From assembly GCF_900141935.1 (NCBI RefSeq), contig NZ_FQYX01000025.1, forward strand, positions 1 to 56,035: a stretch of 56,035 nucleotides of DNA, written 5' to 3'. Source of the stretch: Arenibacter nanhaiticus (GTDB lineage: Bacteria; Bacteroidota; Bacteroidia; Flavobacteriales; Flavobacteriaceae). The translations under genes were made by a program, and so were the position numbers. Below are positions 35,208-42,875 of this stretch, one piece after another (positions within the stretch are counted from its first letter, which is position 1; each line of letters begins with the position of its first letter). The notes beneath the pieces are model-generated. The model ran no database searches, was not told where the DNA came from, and worked only from the letters and a program-made list of their open reading frames with translations.

Positions 35208-35844
35208 ACCACAAAATTGGCCATGGCTATCTTCTGATGTTTGCCTCCATGGTTTGATTTTGCAAACTTCCAATGCCCCAGTCGGCTTTATGCCTTGTAC
35301 GTCCTAGTTTAGTGTTGTTCACCGTCTGGGATATATAAAAGCAATAGTTTACTATCACCATCCAAAGCACCTACTTCACTTCTATTGATTTTTCGTAGCT
35401 CAGCAAGGTAAATCGGAAAGAGAGCAGACGCGCTATATTTATTTGAAGGCTCTATTTTGTCCACCGCAATATCCATGTGCTCTTCTAATTACCAAATCCT
35501 CAAACCATCCCATTTTCTAAATTCCCCATAGATAATTGTTGCCAGAATACCGCGTTAGGGATGGCGGCGGCATCCCCGCAGCGGAGCAAGGGATATAGCC
35601 AAGAGCCCGACCGACGTAGGAGGGAACGCCCAAATTATAAGGCTGGGGGAAACAAAAATTTTGAGCTCAGCTATATGCCATGCCTTCCAATGTATCGATG
35701 TGCTCCCATTAAACGGTCCACTTGTATGCAATGAGGTTGGAAAAATGGTGAACGGCTATCTTTATGTTCTCAGGAGAATAAATTAAAAGATGGGAAGACC
35801 GCTTTCCTTGGGAACACTAACAAAAGAATTGGTAACTTTAAACA
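35208..35844. other. Gene-poor stretch with one structured element
   Basis: About 640 bp with no supported gene. A structured, GC-richer block lies at 35552-35629. The remainder is AT-rich with no promoter or repeat I can defend. Confidence 0.5.
35552..35629 (+). ncRNA. Structured intergenic element (flavobacterial repeat-like)
   Basis: A GC-rich block opening GCGTTAGGGATGGCGGCGGC and closing GGGAACGCCC, so GCGTT and AACGC can pair over about 65 nt. Inside are GCATCCCCGCAGCGGAGCAAGGGATATAG-type complementary parts (TCCC/GGGA). From memory, similar GCGTTAG...GCGGCATCC...GGGAACGCCC elements recur between genes in many flavobacteria and may be a conserved RNA or repeat family; I cannot name it with certainty. 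Strand is a guess. Confidence 0.4.
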
Positions 35845-36213
35845 ATGGAGTTAGCAGGGATACAAAGTGGTTTACAGGCTATATTAAAGGCGCATGTACC
35901 GCCCTTACGGATCAGAATGCACGATGCCTCGGTCATGGAATTCTGTGGTGCCAAAGCGGCCCTAAAGGGGGAAGGGAGTGCGGGCGGATATTACTTTGCC
36001 AGTATTGTACCAAAATCGAAAGAGGTGCGATTGTATTTCTTTCCTATGGATACCCATGGTCAGGAATTTCAGAGAATTTCGGCTTCCTTGCGAAATTGCT
36101 TAAAAGGAAAAAGCTGCTTTCGGTTTAAAAAGTGGGATGCCAAGCTAGAAAAAGATATTAAGGCCATGGTGGGCAAGGGCGTAAAACTATATCAAAAAGC
36201 AAACTTAATTTAA
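35845..36213 (+). CDS. DUF1801-like small protein
   Basis: 122 aa, soluble. The middle (SAGGYYFASIVPKSKEVRLYFFPMDTH) and end (LRNCLKGKSCFRFKKWDAKLEKDIKAMVGKGVKLYQKANLI) follow the DUF1801/YdhG pattern, in which a lone conserved Cys and KK.D..L motif come before a terminal helix. I offer this family from pattern memory only. A competing frame starting at 35790 lacks any such pattern and was discarded. The next gene follows after 7 bp, so they are co-transcribed. Confidence 0.75.
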   Translation: MELAGIQSGLQAILKAHVPPLRIRMHDASVMEFCGAKAALKGEGSAGGYYFASIVPKSKEVRLYFFPMDTHGQEFQRISASLRNCLKGKSCFRFKKWDAKLEKDIKAMVGKGVKLYQKANLI

Positions 36214-36220
36214 AACGCTT

Positions 36221-36607
36221 ATGAAAAATAGAGTTACTGGTTTAGGAGGTTTTTTCTTTAAAACAAAAGACCCCGATAAAATTAAAGCATGGTACCGCAC
36301 ACATCTCGGATTAAATACGGATCAATACGGATGTAGTTTTTGGTGGAAGGATAAAGAGGGGAAAGACTGTGTGACCCAATGGAGCCCAATGAAGGACGAT
36401 ACCAAATATTTTAAGCCCAGTGAATCCCCTTTTATGATGAACTTTAGGGTAGAGAACCTGGTGGAACTTTTGGAAGTTTTAGAAAAGGAAGGGGTTACCG
36501 TTGTTGGGAAAATAGAAGAATACGAGTATGGGAAATTTGGATGGATCCTGGATCCGGACGGGAACAAATTAGAGTTGTGGGAACCAAATGACAAGGCTTT
36601 TCTTTAA
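36221..36607 (+). CDS. VOC-family (glyoxalase-like) protein
   Basis: 128 aa with one VOC fold: GGFFFKTKDPDKIKAWYRTHLGL at the start, WWKDKEGKDCVTQWSP, FMMNFRVENLVELLEVLEKEGV, and KFGWILDPDGNKLELWEP at the end with the usual metal-ligand Glu. Probably small-molecule binding or isomerase activity; substrate unknown. Runs with the DUF1801-like gene. Confidence 0.88.
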   Translation: MKNRVTGLGGFFFKTKDPDKIKAWYRTHLGLNTDQYGCSFWWKDKEGKDCVTQWSPMKDDTKYFKPSESPFMMNFRVENLVELLEVLEKEGVTVVGKIEEYEYGKFGWILDPDGNKLELWEPNDKAFL

Positions 36608-36659
36608 TCCAAAAAAAATCCCTAATTTAATGGTGCTATTAACCAAATAACAATCATCC

Positions 36660-37112
36660 ATGTCAGAAGAAAATAAGGATTTAGGAGACAAAGCCAAAGA
36701 CTCTCTAAAAGGAGCCAAAGGGAAGGCAAAAGATCTAGGGAAAAAAGCCGAAAAGGCCTTTGAAGAAACCAAAGAGTCGGCCAAGGATTTTGCTAAAGAA
36801 GGCAAGGAAGCTGCCAAAGATTTTGAAAGTGAAGCCAAGAAAACAGCCGATGAGTTTGCAGAAGGCCTAAAAGGCGCCGGTGGGGAGAATAAGAAGCTTT
36901 TAGCCGGATTATTGGCACTATTATTAGGGTACCTCGGTATTCATAAATTTATATTGGGCTATACAAAAGAGGGGATTATTCAGATAGTGGCCTCTGTGGT
37001 TACTTGTGGAATAGCGGGAATAATACCGTTCATAGAAGGAATCATATACCTTACCAAAACAGATGAAGACTTTTACAATACCTATCAGGTAGGAAGAAAA
37101 CCCTGGTTCTAA
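36660..37112 (+). CDS. TM2-domain protein with amphipathic Lys/Ala/Glu-rich N-terminus
   Basis: 150 aa. Residues 1-75 are a highly charged helical repeat (KAKDLGKKAEKAFEETKESAKDFAKEGKEAAKD) like LEA or YtxH-type stress proteins. Residues about 80-145 are a TM2 domain: two membrane helices with the conserved LLGYLGIHKFILGYTKEGIIQIV turn and GIIPFIEGIIYLTKTDEDF. Role unknown; likely an envelope or stress protein. A bidirectional terminator follows. Confidence 0.88.
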   Translation: MSEENKDLGDKAKDSLKGAKGKAKDLGKKAEKAFEETKESAKDFAKEGKEAAKDFESEAKKTADEFAEGLKGAGGENKKLLAGLLALLLGYLGIHKFILGYTKEGIIQIVASVVTCGIAGIIPFIEGIIYLTKTDEDFYNTYQVGRKPWF

Positions 37113-37116
37113 AGAA

Positions 37117-37147
37117 AAAAGGCCGGATGCAATACATCGGGCCTTTT
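37117..37147. terminator. Bidirectional terminator between TM2 and olsF-like genes
   Basis: AAAAGGCC and GGCCTTTT with a 15-nt loop, with T-runs on both strands; serves two convergent genes. Confidence 0.65.
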
Positions 37148-37196
37148 ATATATTCGTTTGTCCTATGAACGACCTTAGGAGGGGCTTCTACTATAA

Positions 37197-39020
37197 TTAA
37201 TTGGCGGAGGGTGTTTCTTGTTGTCCTTCCGAAAGTTTGCGTTCCAACTCTGCCTGAAACTCTTCCATAACAGGTTTTACCGTACTCTCTGGCAGATCGG
37301 CGATCTTAATGTACATAAGGCCGTCTACGGAATTATTAAACAAGGGGTCCACATTAAAGGCCACTACCTTGGCATTTTGTTTAATGTATTTCTTTATCAA
37401 TACCGGTAGTCGTAAGTTTCCTGGCTCTACCTCCTCAATGAGTTTGTCAAACTTATTGAGGTCTGCCTTGGTCTCGTCAAAGATAAAATCCTTGTCGGCG
37501 TCTTTTAATTTTACCTTAAACTCTTTTTTTGGACGTATATATTGGGCCACATAAGGGTCCCAATAGTTACTTTTCATAAATTCTATCATCAGGGATTTAG
37601 AAAAGTTAGAGAACTGGTTGCTAATACTTACTCCACCGATCAAATATTTATGCTCCGGAAATCTTAAAGTGGTGTGTACAATACCTTTCCATAACAAGAA
37701 TAACGGCATGGGTTTTTGTTGGTATTGTTTTACGATATAGGCGCGGCCCATTTCAATAGAATTTTTCATCATTCCATAGAGTTCCGGCTCAAACCGAAAT
37801 AAATCCTGTAAATAAAATCCGTCTATACCGTGTTCCTTAAATATTTCGGACCCGATGCCCATACGGTAAGCACCTACTAAAGCTTTTTCTTCGTCGTCCC
37901 AAAGAAATAAATGGCGGTAATAGCTGTCAAACTTATCCAGGTCAATGGCATTGTTGGTTCCTTCGCCAATGGCTCTAAAGGTTAGCTCGCGCTGCCTTCC
38001 TATTTCTTTTAAAATTAATGGGATATCCGAGGCTTTTGCCAAAAACACCTCGTAATTCTTACTTTGTAGCAATTTGCAATCTTTCTCCCTAAGGTTTATG
38101 ATCTCTTTCTCCAATACGTCGTTACTAACGCCCTGAGCGATCTTTTTTGGGGATTTTGGTATTTTTAAGGAATGGGGGACCTTATCTATCAAGCGCTCTT
38201 TTTCAAAGGCATTAGAGAGCATATAGGTCTTTCGGCGCAACAAATCAGTAAAGTCGGCCAAGGATTCCTGGTCTTTCTGGGTCTGAACCGAAATAGGATG
38301 GCCAATTCTAACCTTAATAAGCCTATTTTTTTGGGTAGTGACTTCAGAAGGTAACTTTGCCGTTCTAAAGACATCGCTTATTTTGGATAACCTATAAAAT
38401 AAAAGGCTGTTTTTGGCATGGAAATAGATGGGGATAACTGGTACCTCTGCCCGTCGAATCAATTTGATGGCTGCCTCTTCCCAAGGGCGGTCTACGATCA
38501 GTTTCTCGTCCTTATAGGTAGAGACCTCCCCGGCAGGGAAAATACCCAGGGGGTGGCCGTCCTGAAGGTGCTTCATGGCACTTTTAAAACCGGCAATACT
38601 GCTTTTGGCCTCCTTGTGGTTCTCGAAAGGATTTACCGGTAAAATATAAGGGGATAACGGCTGGATCCTGTTCAGTAAAAAATTGGCTATAATCTTAAAA
38701 TCGGTCCTGTGGGCCAATAGTAACTTTAACAACAGTACGCCATCAATTCCGCCTAAAGGATGGTTAGATATGGTAATGTAAGCCCCCTGTTTCGGTAGTC
38801 GTTTAAAATCCTCTTCGGGAATTTCGAACTTTATTTGGAAGTGATCCAGCACTGCCTCTAAAAAGGCAACACCTTCCAAATGTTTGTGGTCGTCATAAAA
38901 GCGATTGATACGTGATATTTTGGTCACCTTCATCAAAAACCATCCTATGAACGTACCAAAGAAGCCGTACTTGTCTACTTGAATAGCTTTGGCTACTTCT
39001 TTTGCGGTTACTAAACCCAT
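37197..39020 (-). CDS. Two-domain acyltransferase, OlsF-like (PlsC + GNAT)
   Basis: 607 aa. The N-terminal half (about 30-270) is a PlsC-like O-acyltransferase with ITISNHPLGGIDGVLLL (His87, Asp93: five residues between, not the canonical four) and IFPAGEVSTYK. The C-terminal half (about 310-560) is a GNAT-like N-acyltransferase of the OlsB/hemolysin type (REKDCKLLQSKNYEVFLAKASDIPLILKEIGRQRELTFRAIGEGT ... FDSYYRHLFLWD ... MGIGSEIF). This order is that of OlsF, which makes ornithine or related amino-acid lipids (glycine lipids in Bacteroidota) without phosphate. The amino acid used cannot be told from sequence. Acts at the inner membrane. Confidence 0.82.
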   Translation of the reverse strand: MGLVTAKEVAKAIQVDKYGFFGTFIGWFLMKVTKISRINRFYDDHKHLEGVAFLEAVLDHFQIKFEIPEEDFKRLPKQGAYITISNHPLGGIDGVLLLKLLLAHRTDFKIIANFLLNRIQPLSPYILPVNPFENHKEAKSSIAGFKSAMKHLQDGHPLGIFPAGEVSTYKDEKLIVDRPWEEAAIKLIRRAEVPVIPIYFHAKNSLLFYRLSKISDVFRTAKLPSEVTTQKNRLIKVRIGHPISVQTQKDQESLADFTDLLRRKTYMLSNAFEKERLIDKVPHSLKIPKSPKKIAQGVSNDVLEKEIINLREKDCKLLQSKNYEVFLAKASDIPLILKEIGRQRELTFRAIGEGTNNAIDLDKFDSYYRHLFLWDDEEKALVGAYRMGIGSEIFKEHGIDGFYLQDLFRFEPELYGMMKNSIEMGRAYIVKQYQQKPMPLFLLWKGIVHTTLRFPEHKYLIGGVSISNQFSNFSKSLMIEFMKSNYWDPYVAQYIRPKKEFKVKLKDADKDFIFDETKADLNKFDKLIEEVEPGNLRLPVLIKKYIKQNAKVVAFNVDPLFNNSVDGLMYIKIADLPESTVKPVMEEFQAELERKLSEGQQETPSAN

Positions 39021-39043
39021 ACGTTAATGTAATTTTGTAACCG

Positions 39044-39051
39044 CAAAGATA
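39044..39051 (-). promoter_or_regulatory. -7 box of the olsF-like gene
   Basis: TATCTTTG on the minus strand, an exact TAnnTTTG match 23 nt before the ATG. Confidence 0.5.
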
Positions 39052-39103
39052 GGAAAAACACGATAGTTAATCGTGTTTTAATCTTTTTAGCCGTAAATTC
39101 TTA

Positions 39104-40357
39104 CTAGTTTTTGACAACCAATTGAACGGTTTCCTTACCGCGCTGTTCTAACAGAATTTCCTTGTCCTTCTGCAGATTTGTAATGGCCTCCGTGTCGAAA
39201 TGTCGAATCGTATATAAAGAAACCCCCTCGTGGTGAGTAACTTTAAACCTGTTTTTAAGAAGATTTAAAAGTTCTTCTAGATTGCCAAACTTATTGTCAA
39301 CACAAACCGAAAAACTAATGGCGGAATTTTGAATCAAATCTACCTTCATTTTATGGTCGTGTAACATTTTAAAGAGCTCACTGATACTGTCTTCCACGAT
39401 AAAAGAAAAATCCAGAGAGGAGAGTTTCATCAATACCTGATTTTTCTTTACGATAAAACAAGGCACCTTTGGTTCTATTCCTCTTCCTTTTCCAACAGTC
39501 GTTCCCTTATCCAAAGGATTTATGAACGACTTTACGTGCAAAGGGATTTCCTTTCGCTGCAAAGGCTGTAATGTCTTTGGGTGAATTACCGACGCGCCGT
39601 AAAATGCCAACTCAATGGCTTCACGGTACGATATACTGTTCAATAAACATGGATTTTCAAAATACCTCGGATCGGCATTTAAAACTCCAGGTACGTCTTT
39701 CCAGATGGTAACTTCATCGGCATTAAGACAATATGCTATAATAGCCGCCGTATAATCCGAACCTTCCCTACCAAGGGTAGTGGTAAAATTATTGTCGTCG
39801 CTGCCTAAAAACCCTTGTGTAATGACCAGTTTTTGCCTGTCGACATTTTTGTTGATGTTTTCTTGTGTCTGTTCCCAGTTTATAATAGCATCGCGATAAT
39901 TGTCGTTGGTTTTAATACAGGTTCTGATATCTAACCACTGGTTGACAATGCCAATTTCATTAAAATAGGCGCTTAAGATCGTGGTAGAGAGCAATTCTCC
40001 ATAGCCCACTACTTGGTCATAGACAAAGCTGTATTTTGGCGATTTGTTCCATACCAAAAATCCTTTTACCTCCTCAAAAAGAACATTAACGCTCTTAAAT
40101 ACAGGGTGGTTCTTATCGGCAAACAAGTCCATTAAAATAGCCTGGTGGTAATCTATCATATCCTGAAGGGCAGCAGGAAGTAAAGCCTTATTTTTAAAAT
40201 AAGCATTTACGATATCCTCCATAGCATTGGTCGTTTTTCCCATAGCAGAAACCACCAACAATGTATTTTCGTGGCCTACTTGCTTTAAAACGTTCACGAC
40301 ATTCTTTACGCTATCGGCATCTTTAACCGAGGCGCCTCCAAATTTAAAAACTCTCAT
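39104..40357 (-). CDS. Aspartate kinase
   Basis: Phosphorylates aspartate, the first step to Lys, Met, Thr and Ile. 417 aa, monofunctional. Kinase domain: MRVFKFGGASVKDADSV (ATP/phosphate loop), GFLGSDDNNFTTTLGREGSDYTAAIIAYCL, and EVTIWKDVPGVLNADPR. The C-terminal ~120 residues form the regulatory ACT part (VLMKLSSLDFSFIVEDSISELFKMLHDHKMKVDLIQNSAIS), which suggests amino-acid feedback. It overlaps the GNAT gene by 4 bp (ATGA-type), so both are one operon. Confidence 0.95.
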   Translation of the reverse strand: MRVFKFGGASVKDADSVKNVVNVLKQVGHENTLLVVSAMGKTTNAMEDIVNAYFKNKALLPAALQDMIDYHQAILMDLFADKNHPVFKSVNVLFEEVKGFLVWNKSPKYSFVYDQVVGYGELLSTTILSAYFNEIGIVNQWLDIRTCIKTNDNYRDAIINWEQTQENINKNVDRQKLVITQGFLGSDDNNFTTTLGREGSDYTAAIIAYCLNADEVTIWKDVPGVLNADPRYFENPCLLNSISYREAIELAFYGASVIHPKTLQPLQRKEIPLHVKSFINPLDKGTTVGKGRGIEPKVPCFIVKKNQVLMKLSSLDFSFIVEDSISELFKMLHDHKMKVDLIQNSAISFSVCVDNKFGNLEELLNLLKNRFKVTHHEGVSLYTIRHFDTEAITNLQKDKEILLEQRGKETVQLVVKN

Positions 40358-40833
40358 ATCTTACTTAAAAATATTTCTATTCCTTTTTCATCCAAATGGA
40401 CCACATCCCAGTCGCGCAACACTTTTGCGCCCCTGCTTTCATAAAAAGCGATCGCCGGATCGTTCCAATCTATCACCTCCCAATTAATTCTCCTAACACC
40501 TCTTTGGTGTCCGTAGCGTACCACTTCGGTCAACAAGGCATCGCCTAGACCGCTGCCGCGCATTTTTTCGGTGACAATTAAATCTTCTAAATGAATTATA
40601 GGACCTTTCCAAGTAGAGTAGCGATGAAATAGCAACGCCATCCCTACGATCGATCCATCGACCTCGGCCACAAAACAATGAAAAAGTTTTTCGGCTCCAA
40701 AGCCATCCCTCTCTAAATCGGCCGGAGTTACTTCTACAGCATCAGGTTCCTTTTCATAAACCGCCAATTCATGGATAAGTTGGTGTACTTGAGCCATGTC
40801 TTCGGCGCGGGCGTCTCGAATAGTATAGTCCAT
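40354..40833 (-). CDS. GNAT-family N-acetyltransferase
   Basis: 159 aa. Typical acetyl-CoA motif A LEDLIVTEKMRGSGLGDALLTEVVRYG (Q/RxxGxG/A form) with AIAFYESRGAKVLRDWDVVHL at the end. It belongs near the diamine/spermidine acetyltransferase-type group (YTIRDARAEDMAQVHQLIHELAVYEKEPDAV start), but the substrate is open. First gene of the two-gene unit with aspartate kinase. Confidence 0.9.
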   Translation of the reverse strand: MDYTIRDARAEDMAQVHQLIHELAVYEKEPDAVEVTPADLERDGFGAEKLFHCFVAEVDGSIVGMALLFHRYSTWKGPIIHLEDLIVTEKMRGSGLGDALLTEVVRYGHQRGVRRINWEVIDWNDPAIAFYESRGAKVLRDWDVVHLDEKGIEIFLSKI

Positions 40834-40942
40834 AATTGTTACAAATAAAACACAAAGTTATAAATTTAAAAAATCAAAAAAGGAGGGAAACTACATAGTT
40901 TAACAAATTAACCGATATTTGTACTTATATCAACAAACTTAC

Positions 40943-41953
40943 ATGATGACCAAAAAAAACACCACCCTAGGAGAATTTATCATTGAGAACCAGGCTTCTT
41001 TTCAATATTCCTCAGGGGAACTTTCTAAATTGATCAATGCAATTCGCTTAGCAGCCAAAGTAGTGAACCACGAGGTGAACAAAGCCGGGCTTGTAGATAT
41101 TATTGGTGCCGCCGGTGATACCAATATTCAGGGCGAAGACCAGCAAAAACTAGATGTATTGGCCAATGAAAAATTTATACAAACCTTAAAAAACAGGGAG
41201 ATCGTCTGTGGGATTGCCTCGGAAGAAGAAGACGATTTTATTCAGGTGAATAGTAGTGACCAGAAAAACCAGAATAAATATATTGTATTGATCGATCCCT
41301 TGGATGGTTCTTCCAATATAGATGTGAATGTTTCCGTGGGGACTATTTTTTCTATTTACAGAAGGATCAGCCCTATTGGCACCCCGGTTACTATAGACGA
41401 TTTTTTACAACCTGGACGAAATCAAATTGCAGCGGGTTATGTGGTCTACGGTACCTCTACGATGTTGGTGTATACCACTGGCGATGGGGTCAACGGTTTT
41501 ACGCTTAACCCTGCCTTAGGAACCTTTTACCTCTCTCACCCCAACATGAAATATCCGCAAACCGGAAAAATTTATTCTGTTAACGAAGGAAACTATGTGC
41601 ATTTTCCGCAAGGGGTAAAAGATTATATCAAATATTGTCAAGAGGAAGAAGACGATAGGCCCTATACCTCTAGGTACATTGGTTCTTTGGTATCAGACTT
41701 CCACAGAAATATGATCAAGGGGGGGATCTACATATATCCAAAAAGTAGCGTGGCCTCGGAAGGGAAATTAAGGCTGTTGTACGAATGTAATCCTATGGCG
41801 TACTTGGCAGAACAGGCCAATGGAAAGGCAAGTGACGGCTTTAGGCCTATTTTGGATATACAGCCTACAGAACTGCATCAACGGGTACCGTTCTTTTGTG
41901 GGAGTTCCAAAATGGTCGAAAAGGCCGAAGAGTTCATGCAAAGAAACCAATAA
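40943..41953 (+). CDS. fbp: Fructose-1,6-bisphosphatase class I
   Basis: Gluconeogenic phosphatase that cleaves fructose 1,6-bisphosphate. 336 aa from ATG 40943 (a second ATG is at 40946). The frame stays open to TTG 40919, but a -7-like box (GATATTTG, 40914-40921) overlaps that codon, so the ATG is preferred. Motifs: ASEEEDDF (metal site), [23 protein letters not shown] (signature), [24 protein letters not shown] and [21 protein letters not shown]. Followed by a strong hairpin terminator. Confidence 0.95.
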   Translation: MMTKKNTTLGEFIIENQASFQYSSGELSKLINAIRLAAKVVNHEVNKAGLVDIIGAAGDTNIQGEDQQKLDVLANEKFIQTLKNREIVCGIASEEEDDFIQVNSSDQKNQNKYIVLIDPLDGSSNIDVNVSVGTIFSIYRRISPIGTPVTIDDFLQPGRNQIAAGYVVYGTSTMLVYTTGDGVNGFTLNPALGTFYLSHPNMKYPQTGKIYSVNEGNYVHFPQGVKDYIKYCQEEEDDRPYTSRYIGSLVSDFHRNMIKGGIYIYPKSSVASEGKLRLLYECNPMAYLAEQANGKASDGFRPILDIQPTELHQRVPFFCGSSKMVEKAEEFMQRNQ

Positions 41954-41986
41954 AAGAAAAAGGAGCATTTTGCTCCTTTTTCTTTT
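41952..41986. terminator. Terminator after fbp, shared with terB-like gene
   Basis: A 16-bp perfect stem (AAAAGAAAAAGGAGCA / TGCTCCTTTTTCTTTT) with a TTT loop; A- and T-runs make it work in both directions between convergent genes. Confidence 0.85.
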
Positions 41987-42003
41987 ATTACAGTAGTGCT
42001 ATC

Positions 42004-42426
42004 CTAACGCTTTATAAGGGTCAAATAATCTTCGTAATCTATTTTTCCACTAAAAATAGCTATGGATCGCTCTATAATCTTATGGGCGCTTTCTGCTTTA
42101 AACCCTAGTCCGATGGCATATTTTGTAATTAAAGTACGCTCTTCTTCTTCAATTTCGTGATCGGCGAAAATAATGCTGAACAAATCGAATAAGCGTTCTA
42201 AACGTTCTTCCGCGCTGGAGGGTGGATTAATAGGGTATTTGTTGTCAGAGGCCATAACTACCTTATACTCTTCCTCGGTAATATCTAGTTTGTTGGCGAA
42301 CCTATCTAATAATTGTTGTTCCTCTGGGTTTACTTCACCGTCAATGGCGGCCAAAGAAGCAATGGTCGCAAAATGCGCTAAATTTCTGCGGTGCGTACCA
42401 CTGCTATATAAATCTACTATAGACAT
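42004..42426 (-). CDS. TerB-family protein
   Basis: 140 aa helical protein. NLAHFATIASLAAIDGEVNPEEQQLLDRFANKLDITEEEY and LFDLFSIIFADHEIEEEERTLITKYAIGLGFKAESAHKIIERSI match the TerB pattern, with acidic D.E..E.E motifs that bind metal in known members. TerB proteins are linked to tellurite resistance and envelope stress; here no other ter genes are present, so that name says little about its job. Confidence 0.8.
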   Translation of the reverse strand: MSIVDLYSSGTHRRNLAHFATIASLAAIDGEVNPEEQQLLDRFANKLDITEEEYKVVMASDNKYPINPPSSAEERLERLFDLFSIIFADHEIEEEERTLITKYAIGLGFKAESAHKIIERSIAIFSGKIDYEDYLTLIKR

Positions 42427-42875
42427 AGTTTAAATTTTTAAATTAATAAAAGTATTTTTTTACGTCAATTTAATTGGTTCGATCATTGTTGGGGAACTAA
42501 TTAAATGCTTGTTTAAATATAGCATTATTAATGGAGTTTTCTTGCTTCCTTAATAATTATTTTAAAGGCCAAAAATGCTTTTTTATATTGAATTAGGATG
42601 GGGTCTGAGCGCTATATGCAACCCATCGGCCAAATAAACAGTAGTAGCTTAATTGAGGGCTGTTTTTATTTTAGTTTCCTAGGTAAGCTGTAATAAACTT
42701 GTAAAGCCTAAGTCCGCTGCGGTTGTGATGATGATATTGTTTAGGAGGGTCTGGATGAGGAATGAGTGTGGGTTGTAGGATGTTAAGTTTATAACAATTT
42801 ATCTTTATTTCGAATAAATAATCTGAATTGTATAGCTTTGTCCCCTCATAAGTATTTCTGAACCAGCAATAGTAT
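42427..42875. other. 450-bp region upstream of the hybrid kinase
   Basis: No supported gene. It contains an inverted repeat TTAATTGGTTC / GAACTAATTAA (42470-42480 and 42494-42504, one mismatch) that could be an operator or a leader hairpin. A 90-codon minus-strand frame that runs into the kinase gene shows no protein-like features. Confidence 0.5.

Noticed and set aside
35790-36128. 112-codon plus-strand frame overlapping the DUF1801-like gene
   Set aside because: The frame at 35845 has the family-like pattern and coupled neighbour; this one is its shadow.
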